Source: F23-D06 sp963603365 (GTDB lineage: Bacteria; Bacteroidota; Bacteroidia; Bacteroidales; WCHB1-69). From it: a DNA stretch of 64,000 nucleotides. Below are positions 55,293 through 63,518 of this stretch, one piece after another (positions within the stretch are counted from its first letter, which is position 1; every line of letters begins with the position of its first letter). Made by a program: the position numbers and the translations under genes. The notes under the pieces are model-generated. The model saw only the letters and a list, made by a program, of their open reading frames with translations. It was not told where the DNA came from and did not search any database. The DNA lies in contig CAVCMI010000025.1 of the NCBI GenBank assembly GCA_963603365.1, positions 19,803 through 83,802 of the forward strand. Direction: 5' to 3'.

Positions 55293-56297
55293 CTACAATT
55301 TATTCAGAATGGTTTTAATCCGTTGCCCAAAGGTGTGATGTCTGACTATCAGCTCGTGGGCGGCTTGCGCTTGTGCAGACATATCGTGCGTCAGGGCATA
55401 GTCGATAAGCGAAAAGAGTTCTTGCTCGTTATGGTATAGTCCGATTTCGCCATTGGGGAATATGGATTCGATATACGGGTTGGCATCGCAGATTTGGTAT
55501 GCTCCGCTGGCACATATCTCGAACACCTTTGGGTTGGCGCCGTCTCTCTGCTGTTCATGATGAATGTTAAGCACCACTTTGGCGCGGTTGTAGTCCAAAT
55601 TCAGTTGCTCGGCAGAGGCATTGCAGTTGGTATAAACATTGCGCCGCTCGCGGGTGAGCCACTGCCAAACCTCTTTGTACCATGGCTTGTAGATACCCCA
55701 GACACGAATCTTTCGGTCGGCATAGCGAGCCACAACGGCTTGTATCAACTGCTTCCGCTTTTGAGATTGCCAAAGGTCGCCGGCAAAGACGATATCCAAA
55801 TCTTTCTTAATAGGCAGGGGATGGTAGAGTACCGTGTCAGCCGCTTGCGGCAAGAAAAATGCCTCAATGTGGTGCTCGCTTTGTAAGTAGTCGATATCCG
55901 TCTGCTCATAGCAGAATATTTTGTGGGCAAATTGCAAATTAGGTAAAGCAGTAGGGAGGCGGCGTACACTATCGAAAAGCCATATTGCCAATCGGGCTGT
56001 CTGTTGCATAGTCTGCACCACCTCCGGCAGAAGTATATCGCCATTGACGATAAAAACCAAATCGGGCTGCCGCTCGTTGAAAACCTGCAAAATATACGCC
56101 TTGTAGTCCTGCCGAGAATGTTCCCGAAGTGCCGCTTTGTTTCCTGTCTTGTAGCGCAGGCGATTCCAACGAGTGTAAGGGTGAACAGGGGTGTCGTATT
56201 TCTCGCATTTAACAGCATAGCCCGCCTGCTCAAAGGCACAGGCAATACTCTGCGCAAAATAATGAAAATTAGGGGCGATGATGAGGGCGGAGGGCAT
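55293..56297 (-). CDS. CgeB-like glycosyltransferase family 1 protein
   Basis: 334 residues. An N-terminal domain with LVFIVNGDILLPEVV and AIWLFDSVRRLP, then FYLPQAADTVLYHP-like acceptor residues and IVFAGDLWQSQKRKQLI. The C-terminal Glyco_trans_1_2 part is NYNRAKVVLNIH-like, followed by PKVFEICASGAYQICDANPYIESIFP, the CgeB-family signature. Presumed to build a surface glycan. It lies 137 bp upstream of the GT4 gene on the same strand. Confidence 0.82.
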   Translation of the reverse strand: MPSALIIAPNFHYFAQSIACAFEQAGYAVKCEKYDTPVHPYTRWNRLRYKTGNKAALREHSRQDYKAYILQVFNERQPDLVFIVNGDILLPEVVQTMQQTARLAIWLFDSVRRLPTALPNLQFAHKIFCYEQTDIDYLQSEHHIEAFFLPQAADTVLYHPLPIKKDLDIVFAGDLWQSQKRKQLIQAVVARYADRKIRVWGIYKPWYKEVWQWLTRERRNVYTNCNASAEQLNLDYNRAKVVLNIHHEQQRDGANPKVFEICASGAYQICDANPYIESIFPNGEIGLYHNEQELFSLIDYALTHDMSAQAQAAHELIVRHHTFGQRIKTILNKL

Positions 56298-56318
56298 ATT
56301 TACGAATTTGAATATAGG

Positions 56319-57506
56319 TCAGAATAATCGGGACAAGTCGCCTGTGAAGAATTGTTCTGTGGGCATAGTCTCACCTCCAACAACAAAAGAGAACTGCGGA
56401 TGATACTTTTCACCGAACACGGAGAGTCCTTGGTTATGTTGTCGTCTGCCACTCTTGACCTCGATAGCGACTATCTTGTTCCCCCTTGTAAGCACAAAAT
56501 CGACCTCATCGTTATTCTCGCGCCAATAGTACAACTCACACTCGAGTTCGTCTATCTTGTCCAACAAGAAACACCCAACAGCAGACTCGACCCATTGTCC
56601 CCACAAGGTAGGATTGGTAAAGGCTTTCTCGTAGGTCATACCATCTGTCATCGCAGACAGCAATGCATTATTGTACACCTGTAACTTAGGGATAGACTTG
56701 TATTTACGGGCTTGGTCAACAGCGTATTTCTGTAGGCCGACAAGCAGTTTGCTATCTGCAAGCAATTGTAGATAACTCGCCAAAGTGCTGGCGTTGCCTG
56801 CGTCTTGTAGCATTCCCAACATTTTGTTGTAAGACAATAATTCGCCCGAATAGGCGCAACCGATATGAAACAGTTGGTTCAGCAAGGCAGGCTTATAGAT
56901 AAAAGAGGTCTGCAACACATCTTTTTCAATGGCTGGTGCTACAATCGTCTCACGCATAAAACGCCGCCAACGCATCTCGTTATCAATATAAGCAGCACTT
57001 CCTGGATAGCCACCGAAATAGATGTACTGATTGATATTCCAACCAAATGCCTCGTGCATCTCGGCAAAGGACCAATGTCCCATACTGATTATCTCGAACC
57101 GCTCTGCCAAAGATTCTGTCAGTCCGCGTTTGAGCAACAGACGGGAAGAACCCAATAGTACGACCTTGATAGGCACATCACGAAAAGTGTCGTTATCCCA
57201 CTCGCGCTTGACCTGCTCGCTCCAGTTGTTGATTTTGTGTATCTCGTCGAACACCAACACGGCTTCGGTGTATGCATTGAAGATAATCTGCGAGCGCACC
57301 TCACTCCACCGTTGGGCTATCCAGTCGGCATTGTCAGCGTCTACTGCGTCCGCATTATACAAAAAAGACGGAATGGTACATTGCTGCAACACCTGCTTGA
57401 CCATAGTTGTTTTTCCCACTTGGCGAGGTCCTGCTACGACTTGAATCGTCCTACGAGGTTCGGCCAAACGCTCAAGAAGAATCGTATTATGCTTGCGTTC
57501 TAACAT
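56319..57506 (-). CDS. AAA+ ATPase with DUF4143 nuclease-like domain
   Basis: 395 residues from the ATG at 57506; an earlier ATG at 57530 falls on the -7 box and is rejected. AAA_14 domain: Walker A GPRQVGKTT at 26-34, Walker B AVLVFDEIHK, and sensor GSSRLLLKRG. The C-terminal DUF4143 domain carries a PD-(D/E)xK-like pattern (NNDEVDFVLTRGN followed by IVAIEVKSG). Such proteins occur in many copies as accessory genes in Bacteroidota; function unproven. It is out of place among glycosyltransferases and follows gene fragments and repeats. Confidence 0.88.
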   Translation of the reverse strand: MLERKHNTILLERLAEPRRTIQVVAGPRQVGKTTMVKQVLQQCTIPSFLYNADAVDADNADWIAQRWSEVRSQIIFNAYTEAVLVFDEIHKINNWSEQVKREWDNDTFRDVPIKVVLLGSSRLLLKRGLTESLAERFEIISMGHWSFAEMHEAFGWNINQYIYFGGYPGSAAYIDNEMRWRRFMRETIVAPAIEKDVLQTSFIYKPALLNQLFHIGCAYSGELLSYNKMLGMLQDAGNASTLASYLQLLADSKLLVGLQKYAVDQARKYKSIPKLQVYNNALLSAMTDGMTYEKAFTNPTLWGQWVESAVGCFLLDKIDELECELYYWRENNDEVDFVLTRGNKIVAIEVKSGRRQHNQGLSVFGEKYHPQFSFVVGGETMPTEQFFTGDLSRLF

Positions 57507-57527
57507 ATTGCTTTCTTTTTGATGCGG

Positions 57528-57559
57528 CAAAGGTACGGAAAATCTTCAAATCTTGCAAT
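57528..57559 (-). promoter_or_regulatory. Promoter of the DUF4143 ATPase
   Basis: -7 box TACCTTTG (57535-57528), 20-bp spacer, ATTG (57559-57556; three of four -33 bases). The -33 element lies at the edge of the 45-bp repeat. Confidence 0.55.
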
Positions 57560-57648
57560 AAAAATTTTCAAAAGTCCGTAGGAAAATCTGCGATTGTTGG
57601 CAATAAAATCTTCAAATCTATGTTGGAAAATCTGCGATTCTATGTTGG
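57537..57648. repeat. Imperfect 45-48 bp direct repeats upstream of the ATPase
   Basis: Copy 1 is 57556-57600 and copy 2 is 57601-57648. Both start CAATAAAA, share GGAAAATCTGCGATT and end TGTTGG or TTGG. A partial copy covers 57537-57555. Confidence 0.8.
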
Positions 57649-57748
57649 TTTCTCTATACATAAACATTGACTGATTTGTAATATATTCAGGCAACCTTGA
57701 AGTGAGTAATATAGTGGCATCTATCCAAATACCGCCGTACTTCCACCA
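57649..57748 (-). pseudogene. Internal fragment of a GT32/capsular-synthesis glycosyltransferase
   Basis: In this frame the minus strand reads WWKYGGIWIDATILLTSRLP then EYIT. This is the sugar-binding DxD-type core of GT32/Caps_synth enzymes (YGGIWIDAT). It has no start, no N-terminal region and no catalytic C terminus, and runs into the repeats. It overlaps the end of the truncated GT2 in another frame. Confidence 0.7.
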
Positions 57749-57867
57749 TCTATAATGATATACTCAATAGGGGTGTAAGTTTGGGCTATGACATTTTTTA
57801 TGGTTTGCTCCAAATAATCTTTGGCATTGAAAGTAACGGTAATGATTGACACTAATGGGGTATCCAT
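57721..57867 (-). pseudogene. Truncated GT2 glycosyltransferase (first 48 residues)
   Basis: From the ATG at 57867: VSIITVTFNAKDYLEQTI, QTYTPIEYIIIDGGST, then the frame diverges into AVFG and a TAG. This is the exact N terminus of a GT2 enzyme (nucleotide-binding TVTFNA and the D of IIDGGST), cut where the sequence changes to the GT32 fragment. It lies 6 bp downstream of an intact GT2 gene. Confidence 0.85.
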
Positions 57868-57873
57868 GTCTTC

Positions 57874-58860
57874 TTATATCTTTTTAAGAATGAATAATAG
57901 CAGATTCTTGGGTAAAGTCAGTTGTTTGTTATAAACAATATGATTTGCTCGCAGACTATTCCATACCATAGGATAGTTTTTAACAAGGGAGATTCTTTTT
58001 ATGCTTGAAGCTATGCCTTTGTGTCGCAGTTCTTTGCGTAATGAACCATATAACATAATCGCTATGCATTCTGTGTATGGAGTTAAATATTGACAAACAT
58101 AGTCCGCATCCTCTACAATCAAGTCTATTTTTCCAAGTTGTTCTAACATTGCCAATGTATTTTCCAACTTTCGATAGGAGTATTTCGCATTGGTGTGTTC
58201 TGTGGTGTGAGCATATAAATGCCGTTGTACCAATGGAAAAGAGGAAATACCATCACGAATGGCATATGCCAATACGGTCGCAACAAATAGTCGGTCTTCA
58301 ATAGATACATACCGTGTATCTACAAACTCAATTCGGTGAACTGTAAGAAATTCCCGTTGAAACAAATATGTCCATACAGATGGACTATATTGTTGCAGCT
58401 TTCCCGAAAGAATCTCCAAATAGGCGTCCTTAGTGTTACAAAGTAGGCTATATGGATTTTCAGGTTCATGATAATAGGAATCGTACGAAGCCACAATGGG
58501 TGAATGCATCTTTTCTGCCTCTGCTACCATAGTAGCAATGAAATCTGCTTCCATTGAGTCATCGTCATCGCAGAATGCAATATACTCACCTTGAGCGTAT
58601 GTCAACCCGATGTTACGACTGCGACCTATATGCTGATTCTCTTTGTTTTCAATAATCCGAATGCGTTTATCAGTATATGCGAACTCCTTTGCGATAATAT
58701 CACTTCCATCTGTGGGACAATCTAATACGCATACAATTTCAATGTCGGTTAGAGTTTGCCGCAATACTGAGTTCAGACATTGCTCTAAACAATTTCCTGC
58801 ATTGTAAATGGGTATGATAACACTAACTTTAGGTGGTGATTCTACTATTTTGAATTCCAT
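57874..58860 (-). CDS. GT2-family glycosyltransferase
   Basis: 328 residues from the ATG at 58860 (MEFKIVESPPKVSVIIPIYN); an ATG at 58893 would deepen the overlap with the next gene. GT-A fold: VSVIIPIYNAGNCLEQCLNSVLRQT, RSRNIGLTYAQGEYIAFCDDDDSME (the DxD metal site), then a helical C-terminal region of about 150 residues. The DNA is A/T-rich compared with the housekeeping genes. Overlaps the FrhB-like gene by 16 bp. Confidence 0.9.
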   Translation of the reverse strand: MEFKIVESPPKVSVIIPIYNAGNCLEQCLNSVLRQTLTDIEIVCVLDCPTDGSDIIAKEFAYTDKRIRIIENKENQHIGRSRNIGLTYAQGEYIAFCDDDDSMEADFIATMVAEAEKMHSPIVASYDSYYHEPENPYSLLCNTKDAYLEILSGKLQQYSPSVWTYLFQREFLTVHRIEFVDTRYVSIEDRLFVATVLAYAIRDGISSFPLVQRHLYAHTTEHTNAKYSYRKLENTLAMLEQLGKIDLIVEDADYVCQYLTPYTECIAIMLYGSLRKELRHKGIASSIKRISLVKNYPMVWNSLRANHIVYNKQLTLPKNLLLFILKKI

Positions 58861-60011
58861 TTCCGTTTTATTTGACGCAGATATTCCCAGCACTTACTAC
58901 GAAATATCCGAAAACCAAGTATTTTTCGAATCGCATGATGAAAGCCCTTGCTTTTAACTGAAGTCCTAAACTTTTCTCTGTCTTGATGTTTGGGTGTAGG
59001 TTTGCCTATTGAGAGAGGGTAAGAAAGACGTTCAGAATATGGACGCTGTTCGGCAGAAAGAGAAGGGTAAGCTTCTAATAGTTCGGCAAAGAAATGTTCG
59101 CCTTTTGTAGTGTTGAGTAATACTACGGATACATTTTCTTTAGAATATGCAAAGGGCTTTTTTGTACCTATACCGATAAAATCGCCCAATGTAATATCTG
59201 CTATACGCTTTGTGCTGGCGTATGGGCATGTATAACAATTCTCTCGCAAAGATACACCATATAGAAACCCTGCAAAATAATAATCACATCGGGCGGATAA
59301 ATTGATAAGACATGTGTTATTATTCCAAAGTGTTGTTCTGAAATTGTGTCCTTCGTTGTCGCGAAATCGTACATCCGTAATGTGCTGAAGGTGATGCTTT
59401 TGTATGAGATATTGCAAATCTTCTTGAAAATAGCGGACAGGGCTTACTCCGTGACATAATAAGTCAATTGTAATTAAATTATTATAGGATTTCCCTAAAT
59501 ATGACAACAAACCGGCTATTTGACAAGGGGTAGAAATATAGGAAACCCGTTCTCCTTTTTCAAGTAGATGTTCTATCTTTTGATAGGTTGTTTCTCCGAC
59601 ACGGCTTTGTATATACTTGGAACCTTGATAAACAGATGTGTCTTTTCCCTTCTTGGCAAATGTGTGAATGGGAGTAAATTTGCTATCATATTCAGTACCG
59701 ACAAATATCCCGCCTTTTTCGTAGATGGTATAATCTGCTATTTTTCTCCCTATTCCTCCTGAAGCAGATTTGGCACGCTCTACCTTATTCGTGTTCCAAA
59801 CTGCATAGCATGCGAGAGGAGTATGAAAAGAAAGTTGCTGATTGTTCGGACAAGCCCGTTGGCATCTCCCGCATTGTACGCATTTGGAGTGGTCAATGTT
59901 TGGATGCCATTCGCAATAGGCATCTTCTTGCATTGTAATACAGCCCAATTTGCAGGCATTGATACAAGCAAAACAACCCGTACATTGTTCGGTAGGACAA
60001 ATCTCTTTCAT
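58845..60011 (-). CDS. FrhB-like iron-sulfur flavoprotein of polysaccharide loci
   Basis: 388 residues. An N-terminal pair of [4Fe-4S] ferredoxin motifs (CTGCFACINACKLGC; CVQCGRCQRACP), then the F420H2-dehydrogenase beta-subunit domains with SASGGIGRKIADY, YISTPCQIAGLLSYL, DLLCHGVSP and a cysteine site in CYTCPYA. In bacteria lacking F420, these proteins sit beside polysaccharide pyruvyl transferases; a redox or sugar-reducing role is assumed but unproven. Its ATG directly abuts the stop of the pyruvyl transferase gene. Confidence 0.87.
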   Translation of the reverse strand: MKEICPTEQCTGCFACINACKLGCITMQEDAYCEWHPNIDHSKCVQCGRCQRACPNNQQLSFHTPLACYAVWNTNKVERAKSASGGIGRKIADYTIYEKGGIFVGTEYDSKFTPIHTFAKKGKDTSVYQGSKYIQSRVGETTYQKIEHLLEKGERVSYISTPCQIAGLLSYLGKSYNNLITIDLLCHGVSPVRYFQEDLQYLIQKHHLQHITDVRFRDNEGHNFRTTLWNNNTCLINLSARCDYYFAGFLYGVSLRENCYTCPYASTKRIADITLGDFIGIGTKKPFAYSKENVSVVLLNTTKGEHFFAELLEAYPSLSAEQRPYSERLSYPLSIGKPTPKHQDREKFRTSVKSKGFHHAIRKILGFRIFRSKCWEYLRQIKRKWNSK

Positions 60012-61118
60012 TTAATGCTCTATGGAGTTTATGAGGTAATTAAAGCCGTATTGGCGGTCTTTGTGAACGATTTGTTGAATCGCAGGAGAGTTTACTGGTG
60101 TAACATCATTGGATAAAGTCCCTGTCCCTGTATATAATCTGCCAAGTAAACCATAATGGCTAAGCAGGTCATAGATTCTGCTATTTTGTGATTGCGGATT
60201 ATCGTCTGTGAATCGTTTGGCTATATAAAATTCTTTGCCAATGTTAATAGAGAGGGCGGCCGCATGGAAAGAGTCGGTACATACGACTCGTGCATTTTTT
60301 ATCAAATAAACGAACTCTGCAGGACCTGCGTGGGTGTATTCTATACAATTCTCTTTATGAATGATGATTCCCGATTCAAAAGAAGGAATCGTAATGGCGT
60401 AAGGTGTGCCATATTGTAGGCAAATAGTATCCAATAATTGAGAATACTCTTCTTTCCTGTTCCCTACAAAATAAACAAAAATATAGTCTTTGGGGAGTTC
60501 AGTTTCAAAGGTGGCATCCTGGGCTATTTGTTGCAAATCATCAGAGGTCAGTAGAAAAGTCGGGTCGGGTACTGACACAATATCATCTCGTCTAAGTAAT
60601 GAGGATAAAACTGGAATCCCTGACGATTCTCTGATACTTATATGAGAAAATCGAGAAAGGTATCTTTTAACCAATTTCCGGTGTTTTGGATTGATTTGGG
60701 GTGTTCCAAGACTACTTGAATATGCAATTTTCTTATTATTCGGGGCAAAATAAAGAAAATAAAAGGCATCCCAATAGTACATAGTGTTCCAAATCTGGTC
60801 ACTTCCGGTAATGTAGACATCTGTGTTGCGATTAATGCTATGGATGGGATTGATAGTATAGAAATTCACGATATGATATGAGGCTATAAATTCGCTTAAT
60901 TTCTGCTCTGCAATACTCATCTGTTTTGTTTGCTTGCGCTTAAATATGTTTCCCAGAAAGTCCCTTACAGAGCGTATCACCCCTATTTTGTGTAGCAAAC
61001 AGACTTGATATCCTAATTGCTCTAATGTAGTGTATAGTGCATGCGCTTGAAGCGTAGTCCCAAAATTTAGAACTCCGTACCATGTAACTATCGATATGTG
61101 CTTTTTGGGTTGAACCAT
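60012..61118 (-). CDS. Polysaccharide pyruvyl transferase family protein
   Basis: 368 residues. N-terminal SIVTWYGVLNFGTTLQAHAL, IYITGSDQIWN-type motif (VYITGSDQIWN), YSSSLGTPQIN, ISIRESSG, VPDPTFLL and C-terminal ARVVCTDSFHAAALSINIGKEF, the features of CsaB/WcaK enzymes. It is expected to place a ketal-linked pyruvate on a glycan sugar. Head of the pyruvyl transferase-FrhB-GT2 unit; the 28-bp repeat copy 1 lies in its 5' leader, 24 bp before the ATG. Confidence 0.88.
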   Translation of the reverse strand: MVQPKKHISIVTWYGVLNFGTTLQAHALYTTLEQLGYQVCLLHKIGVIRSVRDFLGNIFKRKQTKQMSIAEQKLSEFIASYHIVNFYTINPIHSINRNTDVYITGSDQIWNTMYYWDAFYFLYFAPNNKKIAYSSSLGTPQINPKHRKLVKRYLSRFSHISIRESSGIPVLSSLLRRDDIVSVPDPTFLLTSDDLQQIAQDATFETELPKDYIFVYFVGNRKEEYSQLLDTICLQYGTPYAITIPSFESGIIIHKENCIEYTHAGPAEFVYLIKNARVVCTDSFHAAALSINIGKEFYIAKRFTDDNPQSQNSRIYDLLSHYGLLGRLYTGTGTLSNDVTPVNSPAIQQIVHKDRQYGFNYLINSIEH

Positions 61119-61142
61119 GTTTGTCGCTCGCTTTTAATATAT

Positions 61143-61170
61143 TTTTATCCTGCTTTCTATCTGTTTGGTT
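61143..61170. repeat. 28-bp direct repeat, copy 1
   Basis: Perfectly identical to 62643-62670, in the same orientation, offset exactly 1500 bp. Minus-strand core CCAAACAGATAGAAAGCAGG. It lies 12 bp past the AlbA_2 gene stop. Confidence 0.95.
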
Positions 61171-61182
61171 TCCATATGGTTG

Positions 61183-62571
61183 TTATTCAATTACCTCCCA
61201 GTGTCCGCCCTTGTCGGGACCTATGCGGCGGAGACGCCCTTGGGTTTTGAGTTTGGCAATACTACGCTCAATAGTACGCGGTGTTACTCCTTTTATTTTT
61301 TTCGAAAGTTCGCTTGCAGAGGCTGTCGGGTTGCTTTTCAGCAACATTATGATTCTCTTTGAGATTGGGTCCATTTTCTCCGACATTTTCTCCGACATTT
61401 TCTCCGACACTTTCTCCTCACTTCCCTTTAGTTCGTCTTGATAGTCTTTTTCATTGTCTTGATAATTATCCTCTTTCTCAAGCATTTTTATCACCTCTGG
61501 GTCGGCAGGGAGAACAATACGCGTGAAGTTTTCTGTAAAGTGGAAACATGCCGCTCCGTATGCTTGCAGGACACGAGGAATGCCCGACCCTAACGACTCT
61601 ACCAATTCCACATCACGATAAATGCGCATCAACTCTTTGTTGCGTGGTATTGAGATGCCGCCAAAGAACTCTTCGTGCGTCATCCCTATAGGCAGTCCTC
61701 CCATAGAGGTGATTTCCAATCGGTCGGGAAATAACTCAAATTTCGGTGGCACCTCAAAGGAATAATCGTTATGCACAATGGCGTTAATGACGACCTCACG
61801 CAATGCAACCTTGTTCCAAAGCGGCTTTTCGATACGCTCCATCGGTGTAATGCGAGCCGACACTCTGTTCTCAACATCCAATTTTTGCAGAATGCTCTTG
61901 GTGGCTTTGATGAGTGAACAATAGCCGTACTCATTATTCTCTATCAAGTTACAGCGGTCAAGGCTGGCGTACTTGGCTACTTTCATCGAGTTTCCATTCT
62001 CGTCTGCCAACAGGTATGCCACATAATTGTATCGTCCGTCTTCTGTCAGCAGTTCTAATGTACGATGGAAGTTGTCTGTTAGGCGTTTGCCGTGTTCATC
62101 ATAGTAGATACGCAGTTGCTCAAAACTCAGGTCTTGGCGTATAGACACCATCCTGCCCAGCGAATGGCGGGTTCTTGTTGAGAACAGTTTATCAATCTGC
62201 ACTTGCGGCATAGGCTCGGTTGATGTGCCAATACGCATGAAAGTACCCTTTGCCGTAAGTCCGTATTTGACCTTATAATATGGCTTTTCTAATCCTCCAG
62301 CTACTATCAACTTGATAACATTGTAACCCTCTATTTGCTCCACAGAAATATCAAACAATCCCATGGCCGATGGCTGTATATTGTTCTTTATACGGTCTTT
62401 CAGCCGCAACATACAATCATCGGTGTCGCTCACACCTACCGGTGTACCATTATCGTCTATACCAACATAAATAGTACCACCTGTGGCATTCAAGAAGGCT
62501 ATCACCTCTCTTTCAATATCCACTTCGGGTGTCAGTTCCCGCTTGAGTTCTATGCGTTCGGTTTCTTGCAT
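61183..62571 (-). CDS. AlbA_2 (Schlafen-like) domain protein with C-terminal winged helix
   Basis: 462 residues from the ATG at 62571. The N-terminal AlbA_2 domain has ERIELKRELTPEVDIEREVIAFLNATGGTIYVGIDDNG. The middle is an ATP-dependent DNA helicase-like (HATPase_c_4) region with LREVVINAIVHNDYS and GLPIGMTHEEF, ESLGSGIPRVL. An SEKM repeat tract precedes a helix-turn-helix (SASELSKKIKGVTPRTIERSIAKL). Members are annotated as transcriptional regulators or defence-associated; real activity unknown. It sits alone in a unit bounded by 28-bp direct repeats. Confidence 0.88.
   Translation of the reverse strand: MQETERIELKRELTPEVDIEREVIAFLNATGGTIYVGIDDNGTPVGVSDTDDCMLRLKDRIKNNIQPSAMGLFDISVEQIEGYNVIKLIVAGGLEKPYYKVKYGLTAKGTFMRIGTSTEPMPQVQIDKLFSTRTRHSLGRMVSIRQDLSFEQLRIYYDEHGKRLTDNFHRTLELLTEDGRYNYVAYLLADENGNSMKVAKYASLDRCNLIENNEYGYCSLIKATKSILQKLDVENRVSARITPMERIEKPLWNKVALREVVINAIVHNDYSFEVPPKFELFPDRLEITSMGGLPIGMTHEEFFGGISIPRNKELMRIYRDVELVESLGSGIPRVLQAYGAACFHFTENFTRIVLPADPEVIKMLEKEDNYQDNEKDYQDELKGSEEKVSEKMSEKMSEKMDPISKRIIMLLKSNPTASASELSKKIKGVTPRTIERSIAKLKTQGRLRRIGPDKGGHWEVIE
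61369..61416. repeat. 12-bp in-frame tandem repeat (SEKM units)
   Basis: CGACATTTTCTC at 61381-61392 and 61393-61404, a one-base variant at 61405-61416 and a degenerate copy at 61369-61380. It encodes EKMSEKMSEKM just before the helix-turn-helix; a likely length-variable linker. Confidence 0.85.
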
Positions 62572-62642
62572 TATAAGTCTTCTTTGTAGGTGATTTTTCG
62601 ATTTCAACTCTCTATTTTCCGTTATACATATTTTTGTTGTTA

Positions 62643-62670
62643 TTTTATCCTGCTTTCTATCTGTTTGGTT
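62643..62670. repeat. 28-bp direct repeat, copy 2
   Basis: Identical to 61143-61170. It lies 23 bp past the AbiEii stop and 71 bp before the AlbA_2 start. Confidence 0.95.
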
Positions 62671-62693
62671 AAAGTCTTGTCAGTTTGCTGTGG

Positions 62694-63518
62694 CTATATC
62701 CACTGTATGAGGTCGGTTAATTGCAAGAAATAGTCTGTGGACCATATCCCTAACTCGTGCCGATTGCGAAGGAAGGGCAATACATCTGCTTTCACTTGAT
62801 GTATATCTGCCGTTGCTATTCGCTCACAGAGCAGTTGTAAAAACTGCTGCCTGTCAATAGCAAGCCCGTTAAACTGTTGCATGCGTGCTTGCAAGTGCTC
62901 GTAGTGCAGCGGTACATTATGCCGCACATAGAATTCAAAATCGTACCAATCGCGTCCCTTGACCCTGTTTTTCCAAGTACGGAACACAAGTGCATGCATT
63001 TTCCCTGCAAACAGATCGGGCAGCGTGAAGCATCGTGTCATGAACGATACGGGTTGCAATAGCAATTTCTGTTCGGTCTGGAATCCGAGTGGCGGACAAG
63101 TATCCACCTCTATCTTTATCCGTATGCTTTTTTCGGTTTGAAAAGAGAGGTCGTACACATCGGAGTTGTCTTTGAGGAATGCTGATTCTACTTTGCCAAA
63201 GTTGCGTTTCTCTTTCTTGTGTATCTCCACTTGACGCCCCACTATGGCAAACTCGTCGATGACAGGCTGAAAATACTGTGTGAAATCGAAATGCTCGTCA
63301 GGTGCCAAGAGAGAGAAATCCATATCCTCACTGAAACGCTGCAACCCATGAAAGATACGCAGACAAGTGCCGCCGTAAAATGCCGCTTGTTCGAAAAAGC
63401 CACCGTGGTATAGTCCTGCGAGTGCAATTTGCTGGTTGACCTCAAATACGGCGTTGCGCTGCTGTTCGTGTGTCGTAAGGTCGTAAGCGGAAAGCATATT
63501 TTGATAGACAGCGTTCAT
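62694..63518 (-). CDS. AbiEii-like nucleotidyltransferase toxin
   Basis: 274 residues. The nucleotidyltransferase signature YGGTCLR at 48-54 with SEDMDFS (Asp65, Asp67) gives the GG...DxD core. Later are MTRCFTLPDLFAGKMHALV and KGRDWYDFEFY, the AbiEii second motif set. AbiEii toxins modify target RNA (likely tRNA) and block growth, giving phage exclusion. Its ATG overlaps the antitoxin TGA (ATGA), the usual arrangement of type IV pairs. Confidence 0.9.
   Translation of the reverse strand: MNAVYQNMLSAYDLTTHEQQRNAVFEVNQQIALAGLYHGGFFEQAAFYGGTCLRIFHGLQRFSEDMDFSLLAPDEHFDFTQYFQPVIDEFAIVGRQVEIHKKEKRNFGKVESAFLKDNSDVYDLSFQTEKSIRIKIEVDTCPPLGFQTEQKLLLQPVSFMTRCFTLPDLFAGKMHALVFRTWKNRVKGRDWYDFEFYVRHNVPLHYEHLQARMQQFNGLAIDRQQFLQLLCERIATADIHQVKADVLPFLRNRHELGIWSTDYFLQLTDLIQWI

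Noticed and set aside
57500..57694. 64-codon minus-strand frame through the 45-bp repeats
   Set aside because: Its apparent protein repeats are translated DNA repeats; the upstream part is a GT32 fragment, so it is treated as debris.
61143..62670. CRISPR or integron attC reading of the 28-bp repeats
   Set aside because: Only two copies, 1500 bp apart, with no palindromic attC arms (RYYYAAC/GTTRRRY pairs) and no cas or integrase gene.
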